From the NCBI GenBank assembly GCA_018401615.1, contig JAGYKN010000004.1, positions 1 through 64,000 of the forward strand: a stretch of 64,000 bases of DNA, given 5' to 3'. Positions within the stretch are counted from its first letter, which is position 1. Every line of letters begins with the position of its first letter. The notes beneath the pieces were generated by a model, which saw only the letters and a list, made by a program, of their open reading frames with translations, was not told where the DNA came from and did not search any database. The position numbers and the translations under genes are program-made. Below, in pieces: positions 8,394 through 20,037 of this stretch. This DNA is from Burkholderiaceae bacterium (lineage in GTDB: Bacteria; Pseudomonadota; Gammaproteobacteria; Burkholderiales; Burkholderiaceae_A).

Positions 8394-10058
8394 ATGTCCG
8401 ACGCCCTTTTTGAAGATCCTCCTCCGACAGAACAGGCGCCCACGGCCCTGGCCCGGAAATGGCGTCCGCGGCAATTCTCCGCAGTTGTGGGCCAGGACCA
8501 TGCCGTCCGAGCACTCCAGCACGCGTTAGAGACGGGCCGACTCCACCATGCCTATCTCCTGACCGGATCCAGGGGGGTCGGCAAGACCACCTTGGCCCGC
8601 ATCCTGGCCAAGGCCCTTAACTGCGAGTCAGGCGTTGTGCGCGAGCCATGCGGGGGGTGCGCAAATTGCCTTGCAATCGACCGCGGACGCTTCGTGGATT
8701 ACATCGAGATTGATGCCGCCTCCAATCGGGGGGTCGAGGAGATCCAGCACCTGCTTGAACAGGCGCGATTCGCACCAACCTCTGGTCGATTCAAGGTCTA
8801 TGTGATCGACGAGGTTCACATGCTCTCCAAGACGGCCTTTAACGCCATGTTAAAGACCCTGGAGGAGCCTCCTGCCGACGTGAAATTTGTGCTGGCGACC
8901 ACCGACCCCCAGAAAATACCGGTCACCGTCCTCTCGCGTTGCCTGCAGTTCAGCCTGAAAAACCTGCGGCGTGAGGCCCTGGTCTCGCACCTGACCCATG
9001 TCCTGGCGGCCGAGTCTGTCGCCGCCGACCCAGAGGCCCTGATGGCCATTGCCAACGCGGCCCAGGGCAGCGTTCGAGATGCGCTCTCACTGGCCGATCA
9101 GGCCATTGCATTTGGCGGCGGCTCGCTCAGTGAGTCGTCTGTCAGCGAGATGCTCGGACTGGTTCAGCGCGAGTCTCTGCTGTCTTTGGCGCATGCCATT
9201 GCCACATCAGATGCTGCTGCTGCCATTGGCCAACTGGACCACGTCCTCGAGTCTGGCGGGGCCGCAGATGCCATCCTTGCAGACCTGGCCAGGCTCTTTC
9301 ATGAGGTCTCGGCAACCCATGTCCTGAAGGCCGAGGCACTCGACCGGGCCGATCAGGGGCTTGCTGCATTGGTTGCCGACATGGATCCACAGTCGGCTCA
9401 GCTGGCCTACCAGATCGTCGTCCTCGGGCGCCGAGACCTTGGCCTGGCGCCAGATGAGAGAACGGGCCTAGAGATGACCATCTTGCGACTGCTGGCCTTT
9501 CGACCAGAGGTGGTCGAGGCGGTTGCTCCGCCAGCGGTCCGCGCGGCACCCCTGCGGGTGGCGGCAAGGGTCGCGGCACCATCTCTCAAGTTGGCCGACC
9601 TCACCCCCCAATCTTGGCCCGATCATGCCAAGCGGCTCGAGGCCAGTGGCCTGACTCGACAGTTTTTGCAGCAGTCGGGCTACGGGGGAGTCGACCCAGA
9701 CCGGCCACTGCGGCTGAGGTTTCAGGTTCCCCTCGACACCCTATCGGAGCCGGGATTGATCACCCGCGTGACCAAATTGTTGTCGGATGCCTTGGGCGAG
9801 AGGATTCAGCTCGATGTCGCGGTGCGAGAGCCGGCTGCTCCCACAGCGGCAGCAAAGGCCGCCGCCCGAGCTGAGGAACTCCAGCGCCGCGCGGAGCAGT
9901 CGATTGCGGAGTCTGCGCTGGTGCAGGCGCTCATTAGAGAATTTGATGGCACCATCGTGCCCGGCTCCATCCGCTGGGATGGTCCAGACCCGGATGACAT
10001 GCCCTCGTCCTCTCCACCTTCCCCTCCCTCGTCCCCCAATCAGGAGTCGTCATCATGA
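8394..10058 (+). CDS. dnaX: DNA polymerase III subunits gamma and tau
   Basis: From ATG 8394 (MSDALFEDPPPTEQ) the protein is 554 residues. An in-frame GTG at 8349 would translate the 4.5S RNA and is not credible. The clamp-loader ATPase begins with KWRPRQFSAVVGQDH, has Walker A GSRGVGKTTLARIL, a zinc-binding set of cysteines (CESGVVREPCGGCANC), Walker B YVIDEVHML and sensor 1 LATTDPQKIP. The C-terminal third matches the divergent tau region that contacts the polymerase and DnaB. It loads the beta clamp at the replication fork. The stop overlaps the ybaB start as ATGA. Confidence 0.97.
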   Translation: MSDALFEDPPPTEQAPTALARKWRPRQFSAVVGQDHAVRALQHALETGRLHHAYLLTGSRGVGKTTLARILAKALNCESGVVREPCGGCANCLAIDRGRFVDYIEIDAASNRGVEEIQHLLEQARFAPTSGRFKVYVIDEVHMLSKTAFNAMLKTLEEPPADVKFVLATTDPQKIPVTVLSRCLQFSLKNLRREALVSHLTHVLAAESVAADPEALMAIANAAQGSVRDALSLADQAIAFGGGSLSESSVSEMLGLVQRESLLSLAHAIATSDAAAAIGQLDHVLESGGAADAILADLARLFHEVSATHVLKAEALDRADQGLAALVADMDPQSAQLAYQIVVLGRRDLGLAPDERTGLEMTILRLLAFRPEVVEAVAPPAVRAAPLRVAARVAAPSLKLADLTPQSWPDHAKRLEASGLTRQFLQQSGYGGVDPDRPLRLRFQVPLDTLSEPGLITRVTKLLSDALGERIQLDVAVREPAAPTAAAKAAARAEELQRRAEQSIAESALVQALIREFDGTIVPGSIRWDGPDPDDMPSSSPPSPPSSPNQESSS

Positions 10059-10384
10059 TGAAGAATCAATTGGCTGGTCTCATGCGCCAAGCCCAGCAGA
10101 TGCAAGACAAGATCAAACAAGCCCAAGACTCCCTTGCCGACCTGGTCATCGAAGGGCAGGCTGGTTCGGGCCTCGTCAAGGTCACCCTCGATGGGCGTCA
10201 CGAGGTCAAGGCGGTTCTGATCGATGCCAGCCTCATGACAGCCGACCCAGACGATCGCGAGACCCTCCAAGACCTCCTCGTGGCCGCTCTCAAAGACGCC
10301 AACGCCAAGATCGAACAGGTCAGTCAGCAACGTATGTCTGCGGCCACAGCGGGCATGCCGCTGCCGCCGGGCTTTCGGCTCTAA
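10055..10384 (+). CDS. ybaB: Nucleoid-associated protein, YbaB/EbfC family
   Basis: A 109-residue protein with the YbaB signature: MRQAQQMQDKIKQAQDSL at the start and GLVKVTLDGRHEVKAVLID in the middle. Family members are dimers that bind DNA. It sits between dnaX and recR, as in most proteobacteria, and overlaps dnaX by four bases. Two ATG codons stand side by side at 10055 and 10058; the first gives the ATGA overlap and was chosen. Confidence 0.95.
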   Translation: MMKNQLAGLMRQAQQMQDKIKQAQDSLADLVIEGQAGSGLVKVTLDGRHEVKAVLIDASLMTADPDDRETLQDLLVAALKDANAKIEQVSQQRMSAATAGMPLPPGFRL

Positions 10385-10399
10385 GCCGACTGGCCTTCG

Positions 10400-11068
10400 G
10401 TGTCCAAGCCCACGCCTGCCAAGGTTCCGCCGGCGCTATTGGCATTGACAGACGCATTTGCGCGCATCCCAGGGGTGGGGCCCAAAACTGCGCAGCGCAT
10501 GGCCTTGCACCTGATGCAACACGATCGATCTGGCGCAGCCTTGCTGGGTCGGTCCCTGCTCGAGGCAGCCGAGCGACTCAAGGCCTGCGAGCGGTGCAAC
10601 AACCTCACAGAGCAGGCCACCTGCGAGACCTGCGAGGACGAGGGCCGTGACCCCACACTGCTCTGTGTTGTGGAGTCCGCTGCCGACCTCCTGGTCTTGG
10701 AGCAGACGCAGTCTTTTCAGGGCCGCTACTTCGTGCTCATGGGCCGGCTCTCGCCGCTCGACGGGATTGGTCCAAACGAGATTCACCTCGAGCGTCTTCT
10801 GGCCCGTGTGACCTCCGATGCCGGCCTCGGGGAGGTGGTGGTCGCCACCAACTTCACCCCCGAGGGCGAGGCCACCGCCCATGCGATTGAGACGATCCTT
10901 CGGGCCCATGGGCTCGTTCCCCCGCTGCGCCTGAGTCGGCTCGCCCGTGGTGTGCCGGTCGGAGGAGAATTGGAATATGTGGACCTGGGCACGGTTGCCC
11001 AAGCATTTCGCGATCGACGCTCTCTCGACTGGGGTGCAGAACCATCAACCAGAGGAATTGAAGAATGA
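10400..11068 (+). CDS. recR: Recombination mediator RecR
   Basis: A 222-residue protein starting at GTG 10400. It has a helix-hairpin-helix ([19 protein letters not shown]), a four-cysteine zinc finger ([16 protein letters not shown]), and a Toprim domain ([16 protein letters not shown], then [16 protein letters not shown]). The C-terminal segment [19 protein letters not shown] is typical of the family. With RecF and RecO it loads RecA on SSB-coated single-stranded gaps. The stop overlaps the next start as ATGA, so the MAPEG gene is probably translated from the same mRNA. Confidence 0.97.
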   Translation: MSKPTPAKVPPALLALTDAFARIPGVGPKTAQRMALHLMQHDRSGAALLGRSLLEAAERLKACERCNNLTEQATCETCEDEGRDPTLLCVVESAADLLVLEQTQSFQGRYFVLMGRLSPLDGIGPNEIHLERLLARVTSDAGLGEVVVATNFTPEGEATAHAIETILRAHGLVPPLRLSRLARGVPVGGELEYVDLGTVAQAFRDRRSLDWGAEPSTRGIEE

Positions 11069-11457
11069 CAATCGAACTCGGCATGACCACTGCATTTTGG
11101 TGCCTGCTCATCTTGGCCGTGCTGCCAATCGTCTGCGCTGGAATCTCCAAGGCTGGCGGGGATCAGTACGACAACCACGCCCCAAGGGCTTGGCTGGCAA
11201 AGCAGGAGGGCTTTCGAGCGCGGGCCGTGGGGGCCCAGCAAAACAGCTGGGAGGCCTTTGCCCTCCTGACTGCTGCGGTTGTCGTGGCGCACCTCTCTGC
11301 GGGGCCTCAAGACGGTGTCGACCAACTGGCCATTGGGGTTGTGGCTGCGCGGGTCCTCTACATTTTTTTCTATGTCGGCGACTGGGCCCTGGCCCGAACA
11401 ATGGTCTGGGTTGCAGGCTTTTTCATGACCCTCTCGATCTTCGTTGCTGGGGGCTAG
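11065..11457 (+). CDS. MAPEG-family membrane protein
   Basis: A 130-residue protein with four hydrophobic segments (about residues 8-28, 60-80, 88-108 and 112-130). The segment [22 protein letters not shown] matches the MAPEG fold motif with its conserved asparagine and glutamate. In eukaryotes such proteins are glutathione-dependent enzymes; for bacterial relatives like this one the reaction is generally unknown. It overlaps recR by four bases. Nothing in the context points to a substrate. Confidence 0.8.
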   Translation: MTIELGMTTAFWCLLILAVLPIVCAGISKAGGDQYDNHAPRAWLAKQEGFRARAVGAQQNSWEAFALLTAAVVVAHLSAGPQDGVDQLAIGVVAARVLYIFFYVGDWALARTMVWVAGFFMTLSIFVAGG

Positions 11458-11506
11458 TTCGGCCCGCCCCTGAGCCTGCTGCAGGGGGAGGACAGATCCG
11501 AGCGCT

Positions 11507-11530
11507 TATAATTCGGAAAATCCAGAGGAG
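11507..11530 (+). promoter_or_regulatory. Promoter -10 and ribosome site of carA
   Basis: A perfect TATAAT lies at 11507-11512 and a GAGGAG Shine-Dalgarno core at about 11525-11530, seven bases before the GTG at 11537. No good -35 hexamer is seen at the right distance. The GAGGAG placement is what selects the GTG start of carA over later in-frame codons. Confidence 0.6.
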
Positions 11531-11536
11531 TTAAAT

Positions 11537-12754
11537 GTGCAGCTGACAGAACTGCTGGCCGCGGGACACCCCGATTCGGCCGGCACCGGTGCGGGCCTCG
11601 TCCCAACGCGTGCGCCCGCCGTCTTGGTCTTGGCTGACGGCACAACCTTTGAAGGCTTTTCAGTCGGTGCCGCTGGCACCACCGTTGGCGAGGTGGTCTT
11701 CAACACTGCCCTGACGGGGTATCAAGAGATCCTTACCGACCCGAGCTACTGTCGTCAGATTGTCACGCTCACCTATCCTCACATTGGAAACACGGGTTGG
11801 AACCCCGAAGACAACGAGTCGGTGGGGATCCAGGCCGCTGGTCTCATCATCCGAGACCTTCCAAATGTGGTGTCTAACTTTCGCTCCCAGCAGACGCTCT
11901 CGTCGGCCCTTGAGGAGGCCGGCTGCGTGGCGATCAGCGGCATCGACACCCGAGCCCTCACACGACGCCTTCGAGATGGTGGGGCCCAGGCTGGCTGCAT
12001 CCTTGCGGCTGCTCCGGGCGGCCAACCAGACCCTCAAGAGGCATTGCGTCAGGCGCAGACGTGGCCGGGCCTACTCGGCCAAGACCTTGCCCAGCACGTC
12101 TCCACCCCAACGCCGTATCCATGGCGCTCGGGCAGCTGGACCCTCGGGGAGGGCCACCCCGAGCGTTCTGCCAAGGGTTTCAGGGTAATAGCCTTCGATT
12201 ACGGCGTGAAACGAAACATCCTTCGCCTGCTGGCAGACCGAGGCTGCGAACTCACGGTGGTGCCGGCCAAGACCAGCTTTGAGGAGGCCATGTCCATGGG
12301 GGCCGATGGCCTCTTTTTATCGAACGGGCCGGGCGATCCGCAGCCCTGCGACTACGCCATTGCGGTGGCGCGTGCTGCGATGGCTGCGCGGGTCCCCCTG
12401 TTTGGCATCTGCCTGGGCCATCAGATTCTCGCGCTGGCAGCCGGTGCGAGCACCTACAAAATGAAGTTCGGCCACCATGGCGCCAATCATCCGGTAAAGG
12501 AGCTGGCAACGGGCCGAGTCTTCATCACTTCCCAAAATCACGGGTTTGCGGTCGAGGCAAATGGCCTGCCAGCCCACCTCACGGTCACCCATGTCTCGCT
12601 CTTTGACGGCTCCATTCAGGGCCTCATTCATCGCGATGCACCGGCCTTTTGCTTCCAAGGACACCCAGAGGCAAGCCCTGGGCCCCACGACATCATGCCG
12701 TTGTTCGATCAGTTTTTTGAGGCCATGAGAGGTGCCCATGCCAAGGCGAACTGA
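11537..12754 (+). CDS. carA: Carbamoyl-phosphate synthase small subunit (glutaminase)
   Basis: A 405-residue protein. The small-subunit N-domain starts at [16 protein letters not shown] and includes [16 protein letters not shown]. The C-terminal class I glutamine amidotransferase has the nucleophile cysteine in FGICLGHQ and the histidine/glutamate pair in [11 protein letters not shown]. It splits glutamine to ammonia for the large subunit, feeding arginine and pyrimidine synthesis. The start at GTG 11537 gives roughly 20 extra residues before the conserved core; a good ribosome site supports it. The gene overlaps carB by 17 bases. Confidence 0.96.
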   Translation: MQLTELLAAGHPDSAGTGAGLVPTRAPAVLVLADGTTFEGFSVGAAGTTVGEVVFNTALTGYQEILTDPSYCRQIVTLTYPHIGNTGWNPEDNESVGIQAAGLIIRDLPNVVSNFRSQQTLSSALEEAGCVAISGIDTRALTRRLRDGGAQAGCILAAAPGGQPDPQEALRQAQTWPGLLGQDLAQHVSTPTPYPWRSGSWTLGEGHPERSAKGFRVIAFDYGVKRNILRLLADRGCELTVVPAKTSFEEAMSMGADGLFLSNGPGDPQPCDYAIAVARAAMAARVPLFGICLGHQILALAAGASTYKMKFGHHGANHPVKELATGRVFITSQNHGFAVEANGLPAHLTVTHVSLFDGSIQGLIHRDAPAFCFQGHPEASPGPHDIMPLFDQFFEAMRGAHAKAN

Positions 12755-15700
12755 CATCAGCAGTGTCCTCATCATCGGCGCGGGGCCCATCGTGATCGGC
12801 CAGGCTTGTGAGTTCGATTATTCCGGGGCCCAGGCCTGCAAGGCGCTCAAGGAGGAGGGGTATCGGGTCATCCTCGTCAACAGCAATCCGGCCACGATCA
12901 TGACCGACCCTGGAACGGCCGATGCCACCTACATCGAGCCCATCACCTGGCAGATGGTCGAGCGCATCATTGACAAAGAGCGTCCCGACGCACTGCTGCC
13001 CACCATGGGCGGCCAGACGGCTCTCAACTGTGCGCTAGACCTTGCCCGCAACGGTGTCCTGGCCAAATACGGTGTGGAGCTCATCGGCGCCCGCGAGGAG
13101 GCCATTGAGAAGGCCGAGGATCGGCTCAAGTTCAAGGAGGCCATGACCAAGATCGGTCTGGATTCCGCCCGGTCTGGCATCGCCCACTCCATGGAAGAGG
13201 CCTGGACGGTTCAGCGGAAAATCGCCGAGCTCACCACGGGCATTGGCTTTCCCATGATCATCCGTCCAAGCTTCACGCTCGGTGGAACGGGTGGGGGCAT
13301 TGCATACAACGCCGAGGAATTCGAGGTCATCTGCAAGGGAGGATTAGAGGCCTCGCCAACCAGCGAGCTGCTCATTGAGGAGTCCCTCATTGGCTGGAAA
13401 GAATTTGAGATGGAGGTGGTCCGCGATCGGGCTGACAACTGCATCATCGTCTGCTCCATTGAGAACCTCGACCCCATGGGCATCCACACCGGTGATTCCA
13501 TCACCGTGGCACCGGCCCAGACGCTCACCGACAAGGAATATCAGGTCATGCGCAATGCGTCGATCGCCATCCTTCGGGAGATCGGCGTCGACACAGGGGG
13601 CTCCAACGTCCAGTTTTCGATCAATCCCAAGGATGGCCGCATGATCGTGATCGAGATGAACCCCAGGGTCTCCCGCTCATCTGCCCTGGCCTCCAAGGCC
13701 ACCGGATTCCCGATCGCCAAGGTCGCTGCCAAGTTGGCGATCGGCTACACCCTTGATGAACTCCAGAACGACATCACAGGGGGTGCAACGCCAGCCTCCT
13801 TTGAGCCCTCGATTGACTACGTGGTCACCAAGGTGCCCCGATTCGCCTTTGAGAAGTTCCCCACGGCCGACAGCCACCTCACCACGCAGATGAAGTCGGT
13901 CGGTGAGGTCATGGCGATTGGCCGAACCTTCCAGGAGTCATTCCAGAAGGCACTCCGGGGCCTGGAGGTCGGGGTAGATGGTCTCAACCAGATGACGGTG
14001 GACCGTGAGCGCATCGAGGAGGAACTCGGAGAGCCCGGCCCGGAGCGAATCTGGTATGTGGGTGATGCCTTTGCACAGGGGTTCTCGGTCGAGGAGGTCC
14101 AGTCCCTCACCCACATTGACCCCTGGTTTCTGGTGCAGATCAAAGAGATTGTCGACATCGAGCTGGCACTCGAGAAGAGGACATTGGCGGACCTCGATGA
14201 TGCTGGCCTGATGCGCTCACTCAAACGCAAGGGCTTTTCGGACCGTCGTCTTGCCTATCTTCTTGACACCACCGAGGCGGCTGTGAGGAGGCTGCGGCAT
14301 GGCCTTGGCGTGCGGCCGGTCTATAAGCGCGTCGACACCTGCGCGGCCGAGTTCGACACTGCCACGTCTTACTTTTACTCCACCTATGAGCAGGAGTGTG
14401 AGGCTCGGCCCACCAGTCGCAAGAAGGTCATTGTTTTGGGAGGCGGCCCAAACCGAATTGGGCAGGGCATTGAATTCGACTACTGCTGTGTCCACGCCGC
14501 CATGGCCCTTCGCGAGGATGGTTACGAGACCATCATGGTGAACTGCAACCCCGAGACAGTCTCGACCGACTACGACACCTCGGACAGGCTCTACTTTGAG
14601 CCCCTGACCCTTGAGGACGTCCTCGAAATCGTGGACCTTGAAAAGCCGGTGGGGGTGATTGTCCAGTACGGGGGCCAGACCCCCCTGAAGCTGGCCAAAG
14701 CCCTCGAGGCTGCTGGCGTGCCAATTGTTGGCACCTCGCCCGAGTCAATCGACATTGCTGAGGATCGCGAGCGGTTTCAGAAGCTCCTCCAAAAGCTCGA
14801 ACTCCTGCAGCCGCCCAACCGCACCGCCCGAAATGAGGAGGAGGCCATCCGGATGGCCCAGGAGATTGGCTATCCGCTGGTGGTCCGGCCAAGCTATGTG
14901 CTTGGGGGTCGGGCCATGGAGATTGTCCATGAGCAGAGAGACCTCGAACGTTACATGCGCGAGGCCGTGAAGGTCTCAAATGACTCCCCGGTCCTACTGG
15001 ATCGATTCCTCAACGACGCCATCGAGGTCGATGTGGATTCACTCTCCGATGGAAAGCGGGTGGTGATCGGCGGGGTCATGGAGCACATCGAGCAGGCAGG
15101 CGTTCACTCTGGAGACTCCGCCTGCAGCCTGCCGCCCCATTCCCTCTCGGCCCCACTGATTGCCGAACTCAAACGCCAGACCGAACTCATGTCCCGGGCC
15201 CTCAACGTGGTGGGCCTCATGAATGTTCAATTTGCCATTCAGAACCAGCGGGTCTATGTGCTCGAGGTCAACCCCAGGGCATCGCGCACCGTGCCCTTTG
15301 TCTCAAAGGCAACTGGCGTGCCCCTGGCCAAGGTGGCGGCCCGGGCCATGCTCGGCAAGACACTCGATGAACAGGGCGTGCTCGATGAGGTGGTGCCGCC
15401 GTATTTTTCGGTCAAAGAGGCGGTCTTTCCGTTTGTAAAGTTTCCAGGGGTCGACACCGTCCTGGGGCCCGAGATGAAGTCAACTGGCGAGGTCATGGGG
15501 GTGGCGCCAACCTTCGTGGAGGCCTTTGTGAAGTCTCAGATTGCGGCAGGCACGCGACTGCCCGACCCCCGCAAGGGGGGGCTCGCCTTCATCAGCGTCA
15601 AGGCAGGCGACAAGCCTCAGGTTCCTGTTGTGGCCAAGATGCTCCATGAGATGGGATACAAGCTCATTGCAACGCGTGGAACTGCAGCCGCCATATTGGG

Positions 15701-15995
15701 TGAGGGCCTTCCGGTCACCGTGGTGAACAAGGTCACGGAGGGCCGTCCCCATGTTGTCGACATGATCAAGAGCGGTGAGATCAGCTTTATCGTCAACACT
15801 GTCGAGGAGAAGCGCACCGCCATGGCCGATTCAAGGTCGATTCGCACGACTGCCTTGGCCCAGCGGGTGACCACCTACACCACCCTGGCAGGTGCGAAGG
15901 CGGCGGTCCAAGGCATGCAGTCCATCGCCGAATCGCGCCTAGAGGTCTATGATCTACAGGGTCTTCATCGCCAGCTTGGCTCCCCAGCCCCCTGA
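12738..15995 (+). CDS. carB: Carbamoyl-phosphate synthase large subunit
   Basis: About 1085 residues from ATG 12738 ([16 protein letters not shown]), behind a GAGAGG sequence; an in-frame GTG lies two codons upstream. The two homologous ATP-grasp halves are visible: [18 protein letters not shown] and later [18 protein letters not shown], each followed by a [12 protein letters not shown] or [12 protein letters not shown] motif. The C-terminal MGS-like domain ([18 protein letters not shown]) is the usual site of allosteric control by UMP and ornithine. It makes carbamoyl phosphate from bicarbonate, ammonia and two ATP. Confidence 0.98.
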   Translation: MPRRTDISSVLIIGAGPIVIGQACEFDYSGAQACKALKEEGYRVILVNSNPATIMTDPGTADATYIEPITWQMVERIIDKERPDALLPTMGGQTALNCALDLARNGVLAKYGVELIGAREEAIEKAEDRLKFKEAMTKIGLDSARSGIAHSMEEAWTVQRKIAELTTGIGFPMIIRPSFTLGGTGGGIAYNAEEFEVICKGGLEASPTSELLIEESLIGWKEFEMEVVRDRADNCIIVCSIENLDPMGIHTGDSITVAPAQTLTDKEYQVMRNASIAILREIGVDTGGSNVQFSINPKDGRMIVIEMNPRVSRSSALASKATGFPIAKVAAKLAIGYTLDELQNDITGGATPASFEPSIDYVVTKVPRFAFEKFPTADSHLTTQMKSVGEVMAIGRTFQESFQKALRGLEVGVDGLNQMTVDRERIEEELGEPGPERIWYVGDAFAQGFSVEEVQSLTHIDPWFLVQIKEIVDIELALEKRTLADLDDAGLMRSLKRKGFSDRRLAYLLDTTEAAVRRLRHGLGVRPVYKRVDTCAAEFDTATSYFYSTYEQECEARPTSRKKVIVLGGGPNRIGQGIEFDYCCVHAAMALREDGYETIMVNCNPETVSTDYDTSDRLYFEPLTLEDVLEIVDLEKPVGVIVQYGGQTPLKLAKALEAAGVPIVGTSPESIDIAEDRERFQKLLQKLELLQPPNRTARNEEEAIRMAQEIGYPLVVRPSYVLGGRAMEIVHEQRDLERYMREAVKVSNDSPVLLDRFLNDAIEVDVDSLSDGKRVVIGGVMEHIEQAGVHSGDSACSLPPHSLSAPLIAELKRQTELMSRALNVVGLMNVQFAIQNQRVYVLEVNPRASRTVPFVSKATGVPLAKVAARAMLGKTLDEQGVLDEVVPPYFSVKEAVFPFVKFPGVDTVLGPEMKSTGEVMGVAPTFVEAFVKSQIAAGTRLPDPRKGGLAFISVKAGDKPQVPVVAKMLHEMGYKLIATRGTAAAILGEGLPVTVVNKVTEGRPHVVDMIKSGEISFIVNTVEEKRTAMADSRSIRTTALAQRVTTYTTLAGAKAAVQGMQSIAESRLEVYDLQGLHRQLGSPAP

Positions 15996-16064
15996 ACCAG
16001 CCCACTGAGCCGGCCCTTTGAATCAGCCCCTTACCTTAGCAATGGATACCGAACTGAATACGCC

Positions 16065-16541
16065 ATGGCCTCAACCCCTCTGACCGTCCACGGTGCAAGC
16101 CTCCTCAGGGAGGAGCTTCATCGCCTCAAACACACTGAACGCCCCTCGGTGATCAACGCCATCTCGGAGGCCCGAGCCCAGGGGGATCTCTCCGAGAATG
16201 CTGAGTACGACGCGGCCAAGGAGCGGCAGGGTTTTGTGGAGGCCCGAATCTCGGAACTCGAGGCCAAGCTCTCCACCGCCCAGATCATCGATCCGCACGA
16301 CCTCGAGCAGGACGGCCGGGTGGTCTTTGGCGTGACGGTCCAGGTCGAGACCATCGAGACGGGTGAGGTTGCGCTCTACCAGATCGTGGGGGAGGATGAG
16401 GCCGACCTCAAGCAGAACAAGATTTCCATCTCGAGCCCCATTTCACGAGCCCTCATTGGCAAGTCCATCGGTGATGTCGTAACAGTCCAGGCGCCCAGCG
16501 GCGCCCGTGAAGTCGAGATTCTCGACGTCCGATACGAGTAG
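16065..16541 (+). CDS. greA: Transcription elongation factor GreA
   Basis: A 158-residue protein: N-terminal coiled coil carrying the acidic tip ([21 protein letters not shown]), then the FKBP-like C-domain ([21 protein letters not shown]). It inserts its coiled coil in the secondary channel of RNA polymerase and stimulates cleavage of backtracked RNA. It follows carB by 69 bases, an order common in betaproteobacteria. Its 3' end overlaps the start of rlmE by 35 bases. Confidence 0.96.
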   Translation: MASTPLTVHGASLLREELHRLKHTERPSVINAISEARAQGDLSENAEYDAAKERQGFVEARISELEAKLSTAQIIDPHDLEQDGRVVFGVTVQVETIETGEVALYQIVGEDEADLKQNKISISSPISRALIGKSIGDVVTVQAPSGAREVEILDVRYE

Positions 16542-17181
16542 CCGCCTGGCCAAGAACAAGTCCAACCCCGCCTGGATCCATCGGCACATCACCGACCCAT
16601 ATGTTCGGCAGGCTCAGCAACGGGGCTACCGCTCCAGGGCGGCCTTTAAACTCATCGAGATCGATGAGAAAGACCGGCTGATCAGGCCGGGAATGACTGT
16701 CGTTGACCTGGGGGCGGCCCCGGGCAGTTGGTGCCAGGTGCTTCGTGAGCGTCTGGCCAAAAAGGGCACCCAGGAAATTGACGGCACCATTCTGGCGCTC
16801 GATCTCCTGCCAATGGACCCCATTGCCAACGTCCAGTTTATTGAGGGCGACTTTCGGGATGAGCAGACCGAAGTGCAACTCGCCGATCTCCTGCAGGGAG
16901 GCAAGGTTGATCTTGTTTTGTCCGATATGTCCCCCAATCTGTCAGGTGTGGGAGTGGCCGATGCCGCCCGAATCATGCATGTCTGCGAACTGGCCCTTGC
17001 CTTTTCGGCTCAGCATCTCAAGCCGCAGGGAGCATTGGTGGTCAAGACTTTCCAGGGCAGTGGTTACAGCCAGCTCGTGACCTTGTTCAAGGCTGTCTTT
17101 CATCGGGTGGCCTCGCGCAAACCGGCTGCCTCGCGTGCGGAATCTTCAGAATTGTTTTTGTTGGGCCGCGATCTGCGGTAG
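16507..17181 (+). CDS. rlmE: 23S rRNA 2'-O-ribose U2552 methyltransferase RlmE
   Basis: About 224 residues from GTG 16507, which lies inside greA in another frame. No ATG, GTG or TTG occurs between there and the conserved [17 protein letters not shown], so the long overlap is real or a rare start codon is used. The SAM site is [11 protein letters not shown]. Catalytic residues of the K-D-K-E type are consistent with [20 protein letters not shown] and VVKTFQGSG. The enzyme modifies the A loop of 23S rRNA in assembled 50S subunits. It precedes ftsH, the usual order. Confidence 0.94.
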   Translation: MKSRFSTSDTSSRLAKNKSNPAWIHRHITDPYVRQAQQRGYRSRAAFKLIEIDEKDRLIRPGMTVVDLGAAPGSWCQVLRERLAKKGTQEIDGTILALDLLPMDPIANVQFIEGDFRDEQTEVQLADLLQGGKVDLVLSDMSPNLSGVGVADAARIMHVCELALAFSAQHLKPQGALVVKTFQGSGYSQLVTLFKAVFHRVASRKPAASRAESSELFLLGRDLR

Positions 17182-17283
17182 TCGGACATGCCTTTATCCC
17201 ATCATTTTGGTCGGGTATTGGTCGAAACAAGTCGATTGGTGTAGCCTCAGGTGTAGAGAAATGTCCTTTGAAAGGGTCATGAA

Positions 17284-19179
17284 TTGAACAACACGTATTC
17301 AAAAGTCGCGATCTGGATGGTGATCGGTCTCGTCCTATTTTCGGTCTTCCGCTCCTTTGATGCCGGTCAGCGGACGGGCTCTGAGGTCACCTATTCTCAA
17401 TTCATGGAAGAGGCCCGCCAGGGTCGAATTCGCACGGCCACCATCGACGGTCGCATTGTTCGAGCCCAGACAACCGATGAGCGAATCATCACTGTCAATG
17501 CCCCGCAAGACCTCTGGATGGTTGGCGACCTCATGAAGTACGGCGTCTCGGTGTCTGCCAAGGCCGACGAGCAGCCCTCTCTGCTCATGAGCGTGTTTGT
17601 CTCCTGGTTCCCGATGCTCCTGCTCATCGGCGTGTGGATTTTCTTCATGCGCCAGATGCAGGGTGGCGGCAAGGGCGGCGCCTTCTCCTTTGGGAAATCA
17701 AAGGCCCGAATGATCGACGAGAACAACAACAACATCACCTTTGCCGATGTGGCGGGCTGCGATGAGGCCAAAGAAGAGGTCACAGAGATTGTTGAGTTCC
17801 TGCGCGATCCCTCAAAATTCCAGAAGCTCGGTGGACGAATTCCCCGAGGCGTCCTGATGGTCGGCTCACCCGGAACCGGTAAGACACTGCTTGCAAAGGC
17901 AATTGCTGGCGAGGCCAAGGTCCCCTTCTTCTCAATCTCAGGCTCGGACTTCGTAGAGATGTTTGTTGGTGTGGGTGCCGCACGGGTTCGCGACATGTTT
18001 GAGAACGCCAAGAAGCAGGCCCCTTGCATCATCTTTATTGATGAGATCGACGCCGTTGGGCGCCAGAGGGGTGCAGGCCTTGGGGGCGGGAATGACGAGC
18101 GCGAGCAGACGCTCAATCAGATGCTCGTCGAGATGGATGGCTTTGAAACGAGCCAGGGCATCATCGTCATTGCTGCCACAAACAGACCGGATGTCCTCGA
18201 TCCAGCCCTCTTGCGGCCGGGCCGCTTCGACCGCCAGGTGGTGGTTCCCCTTCCAGATGTACGAGGGCGCGAGCAGATTCTAAATGTCCACATGCGCAAG
18301 GTTCCAATGGCTGCAGATGTAAAGGCCAGCATCTTGGCCCGTGGAACCCCCGGCATGTCTGGGGCAGACCTTGCCAACCTTGTGAATGAAGCCGCCTTGT
18401 TCGCAGCCAGACGAAGCGCTCGAATGGTCGAGATGGACGACTTTGAGAAGGCCAAAGACAAAATTCTCATGGGTGCCGAGCGTCGCTCAGTGGTTATGCC
18501 CGAAGAAGAGCGCAAGAACACGGCCTATCACGAGTCGGGTCACGCCCTTGTGGCCCGTCTTATGCCCAAGACCGACCCTGTGCACAAGGTCACCATCATT
18601 CCACGCGGCCGAGCACTGGGCGTCACCATGCAGTTGCCCGACGGCGACCGCTACAGCATGGACAAAGACCGAATGCTTAGCACCATTGCTGTTTTGTTCG
18701 GCGGCCGAATTGCTGAAGAGGTCTTCATGGACCAAATGACGACCGGCGCCTCCAACGACTTCGAGCGAGCCACAGCCATGGCCCGTGACATGGTCACGCG
18801 CTACGGCATGAGCGAGGCGCTTGGCCCAATGGTCTATGCCGAGAACGAGGGCGAGGTCTTCCTGGGTCGCTCCATTACCAAGACCACCCATGTCTCAGAG
18901 TCCACCATGCAAAAGGTTGATGCCGAAATTCGGCGCATCATCGATCAGCAGTACGACGTGGCCCGCAAGCTCATTGAAGACAACAGCGAGAAGATGCACA
19001 CCATGGCCAAGGCACTCCTCGAGTGGGAGTCTCTCGATGCAGATCAGATCCAAGACATCATCGAGGGTCGCGAGCCGAGGCCGCCGAGCAGCAGCACGCC
19101 CGGTTCCGGTGGCAGCACACCTTCAGCAGGCGCAGGACCAGCCGGCCCCACTCCCGAGAGCGCTGCCGCCCCAGCCTAG
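17284..19179 (+). CDS. ftsH: ATP-dependent zinc metalloprotease FtsH
   Basis: A 631-residue protein. The start is TTG at 17284 ([15 protein letters not shown]); an ATG five bases upstream runs straight into TGA. Two membrane segments (about residues 5-22 and 101-120) flank a short periplasmic domain. The AAA domain has Walker A GSPGTGKT, Walker [12 protein letters not shown] and the second region of homology ending LLRPGRFDR. The zinc site is HESGH in [15 protein letters not shown]. FtsH degrades misassembled membrane proteins and regulators such as LpxC. The C-terminal tail is rich in proline, glycine and serine. Confidence 0.97.
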   Translation: MNNTYSKVAIWMVIGLVLFSVFRSFDAGQRTGSEVTYSQFMEEARQGRIRTATIDGRIVRAQTTDERIITVNAPQDLWMVGDLMKYGVSVSAKADEQPSLLMSVFVSWFPMLLLIGVWIFFMRQMQGGGKGGAFSFGKSKARMIDENNNNITFADVAGCDEAKEEVTEIVEFLRDPSKFQKLGGRIPRGVLMVGSPGTGKTLLAKAIAGEAKVPFFSISGSDFVEMFVGVGAARVRDMFENAKKQAPCIIFIDEIDAVGRQRGAGLGGGNDEREQTLNQMLVEMDGFETSQGIIVIAATNRPDVLDPALLRPGRFDRQVVVPLPDVRGREQILNVHMRKVPMAADVKASILARGTPGMSGADLANLVNEAALFAARRSARMVEMDDFEKAKDKILMGAERRSVVMPEEERKNTAYHESGHALVARLMPKTDPVHKVTIIPRGRALGVTMQLPDGDRYSMDKDRMLSTIAVLFGGRIAEEVFMDQMTTGASNDFERATAMARDMVTRYGMSEALGPMVYAENEGEVFLGRSITKTTHVSESTMQKVDAEIRRIIDQQYDVARKLIEDNSEKMHTMAKALLEWESLDADQIQDIIEGREPRPPSSSTPGSGGSTPSAGAGPAGPTPESAAAPA

Positions 19180-19205
19180 CCAGTCTCTCAACGGTCTCCC
19201 CACCC

Positions 19206-20033
19206 ATGATCTGTGGGCGCTATGAGCTAGACCCCCGGCGCCCCTGGATCATGGGCGTGCTCAACGTCACCCCAGATTCTTTTTCTGACGGTGGCCAATT
19301 CACCTCAGTGGCCCAGGCATTAGAGGCGGCTGAGCGGATGAAGGAGGAGGGAGCCGATCTCATCGATGTCGGCGCAGAGAGCACCCGGCCCGGCGCCCAG
19401 CCAGTCCCCCCATCCCATGAGGCAGACCGTGTCTTGCCCGTCTTGGAGGGCCTAAGGGGCCTTGGCCTGCCAATCTCGCTCGATAGCCGCCGGCCAAGCG
19501 TTGTGCGGCAGGCGCTCTCGGTTGGGGTGGACCTCATCAACGATGTCTCTGGCTTTCGATCCCCTGACATGCTCGGGCTTGTGCCCGATATGCTCCGAGC
19601 CCGAGTCATGGTCTGTGTGATGCACATGCAGGGTGAGCCCGACTCGATGCAGAAGAAGCCGCACTACCAAGATGTGGTGGCAGAGGTCAGTGCCTTCTTG
19701 AAGAGACAGCAACACACCCTGATGACCGCTGGCTTTTCCCGTGAGCAGATACTGCTTGATCCGGGCTTTGGCTTTGGCAAGAGCCTGGTCCACAATCAGG
19801 CACTCTTTCGCGAACTCCCCATGCTCACCGCGCTTGGACCGGTCCTGGTGGGGGTCTCGCGCAAACGCATGTTGGCCGAGCTCAGTGGACGGGCCCTCGA
19901 TCGGCCGCTCGACCGCCTCGGCGCAAGCCTTGCGGCCGCCCTGCTGGCAGCCCAACATGGGGTCAGGGTCCTCAGGGTCCACGATGTTCGGGAGACCGTC
20001 GATGTGGTTCGGGTCTGGACCGGCTTAAAATAA
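19206..20033 (+). CDS. folP: Dihydropteroate synthase
   Basis: 275 residues from ATG 19206 ([17 protein letters not shown]). The open frame extends upstream into ftsH sequence, but that part has no family similarity. Both family signatures are present: [14 protein letters not shown] and [14 protein letters not shown], plus the [10 protein letters not shown] loop and the late VGVSRKRML. It joins p-aminobenzoate to the pterin diphosphate in folate synthesis and is the sulfonamide target. It sits between ftsH and glmM as in most proteobacteria. Confidence 0.96.
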   Translation: MICGRYELDPRRPWIMGVLNVTPDSFSDGGQFTSVAQALEAAERMKEEGADLIDVGAESTRPGAQPVPPSHEADRVLPVLEGLRGLGLPISLDSRRPSVVRQALSVGVDLINDVSGFRSPDMLGLVPDMLRARVMVCVMHMQGEPDSMQKKPHYQDVVAEVSAFLKRQQHTLMTAGFSREQILLDPGFGFGKSLVHNQALFRELPMLTALGPVLVGVSRKRMLAELSGRALDRPLDRLGASLAAALLAAQHGVRVLRVHDVRETVDVVRVWTGLK

Positions 20034-20037
20034 GGCC

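Noticed and set aside
19023-19205. Long N-terminal extension of folP
   Set aside because: The extra frame is an out-of-frame reading of the ftsH 3' end; dihydropteroate synthase starts at ATG 19206.
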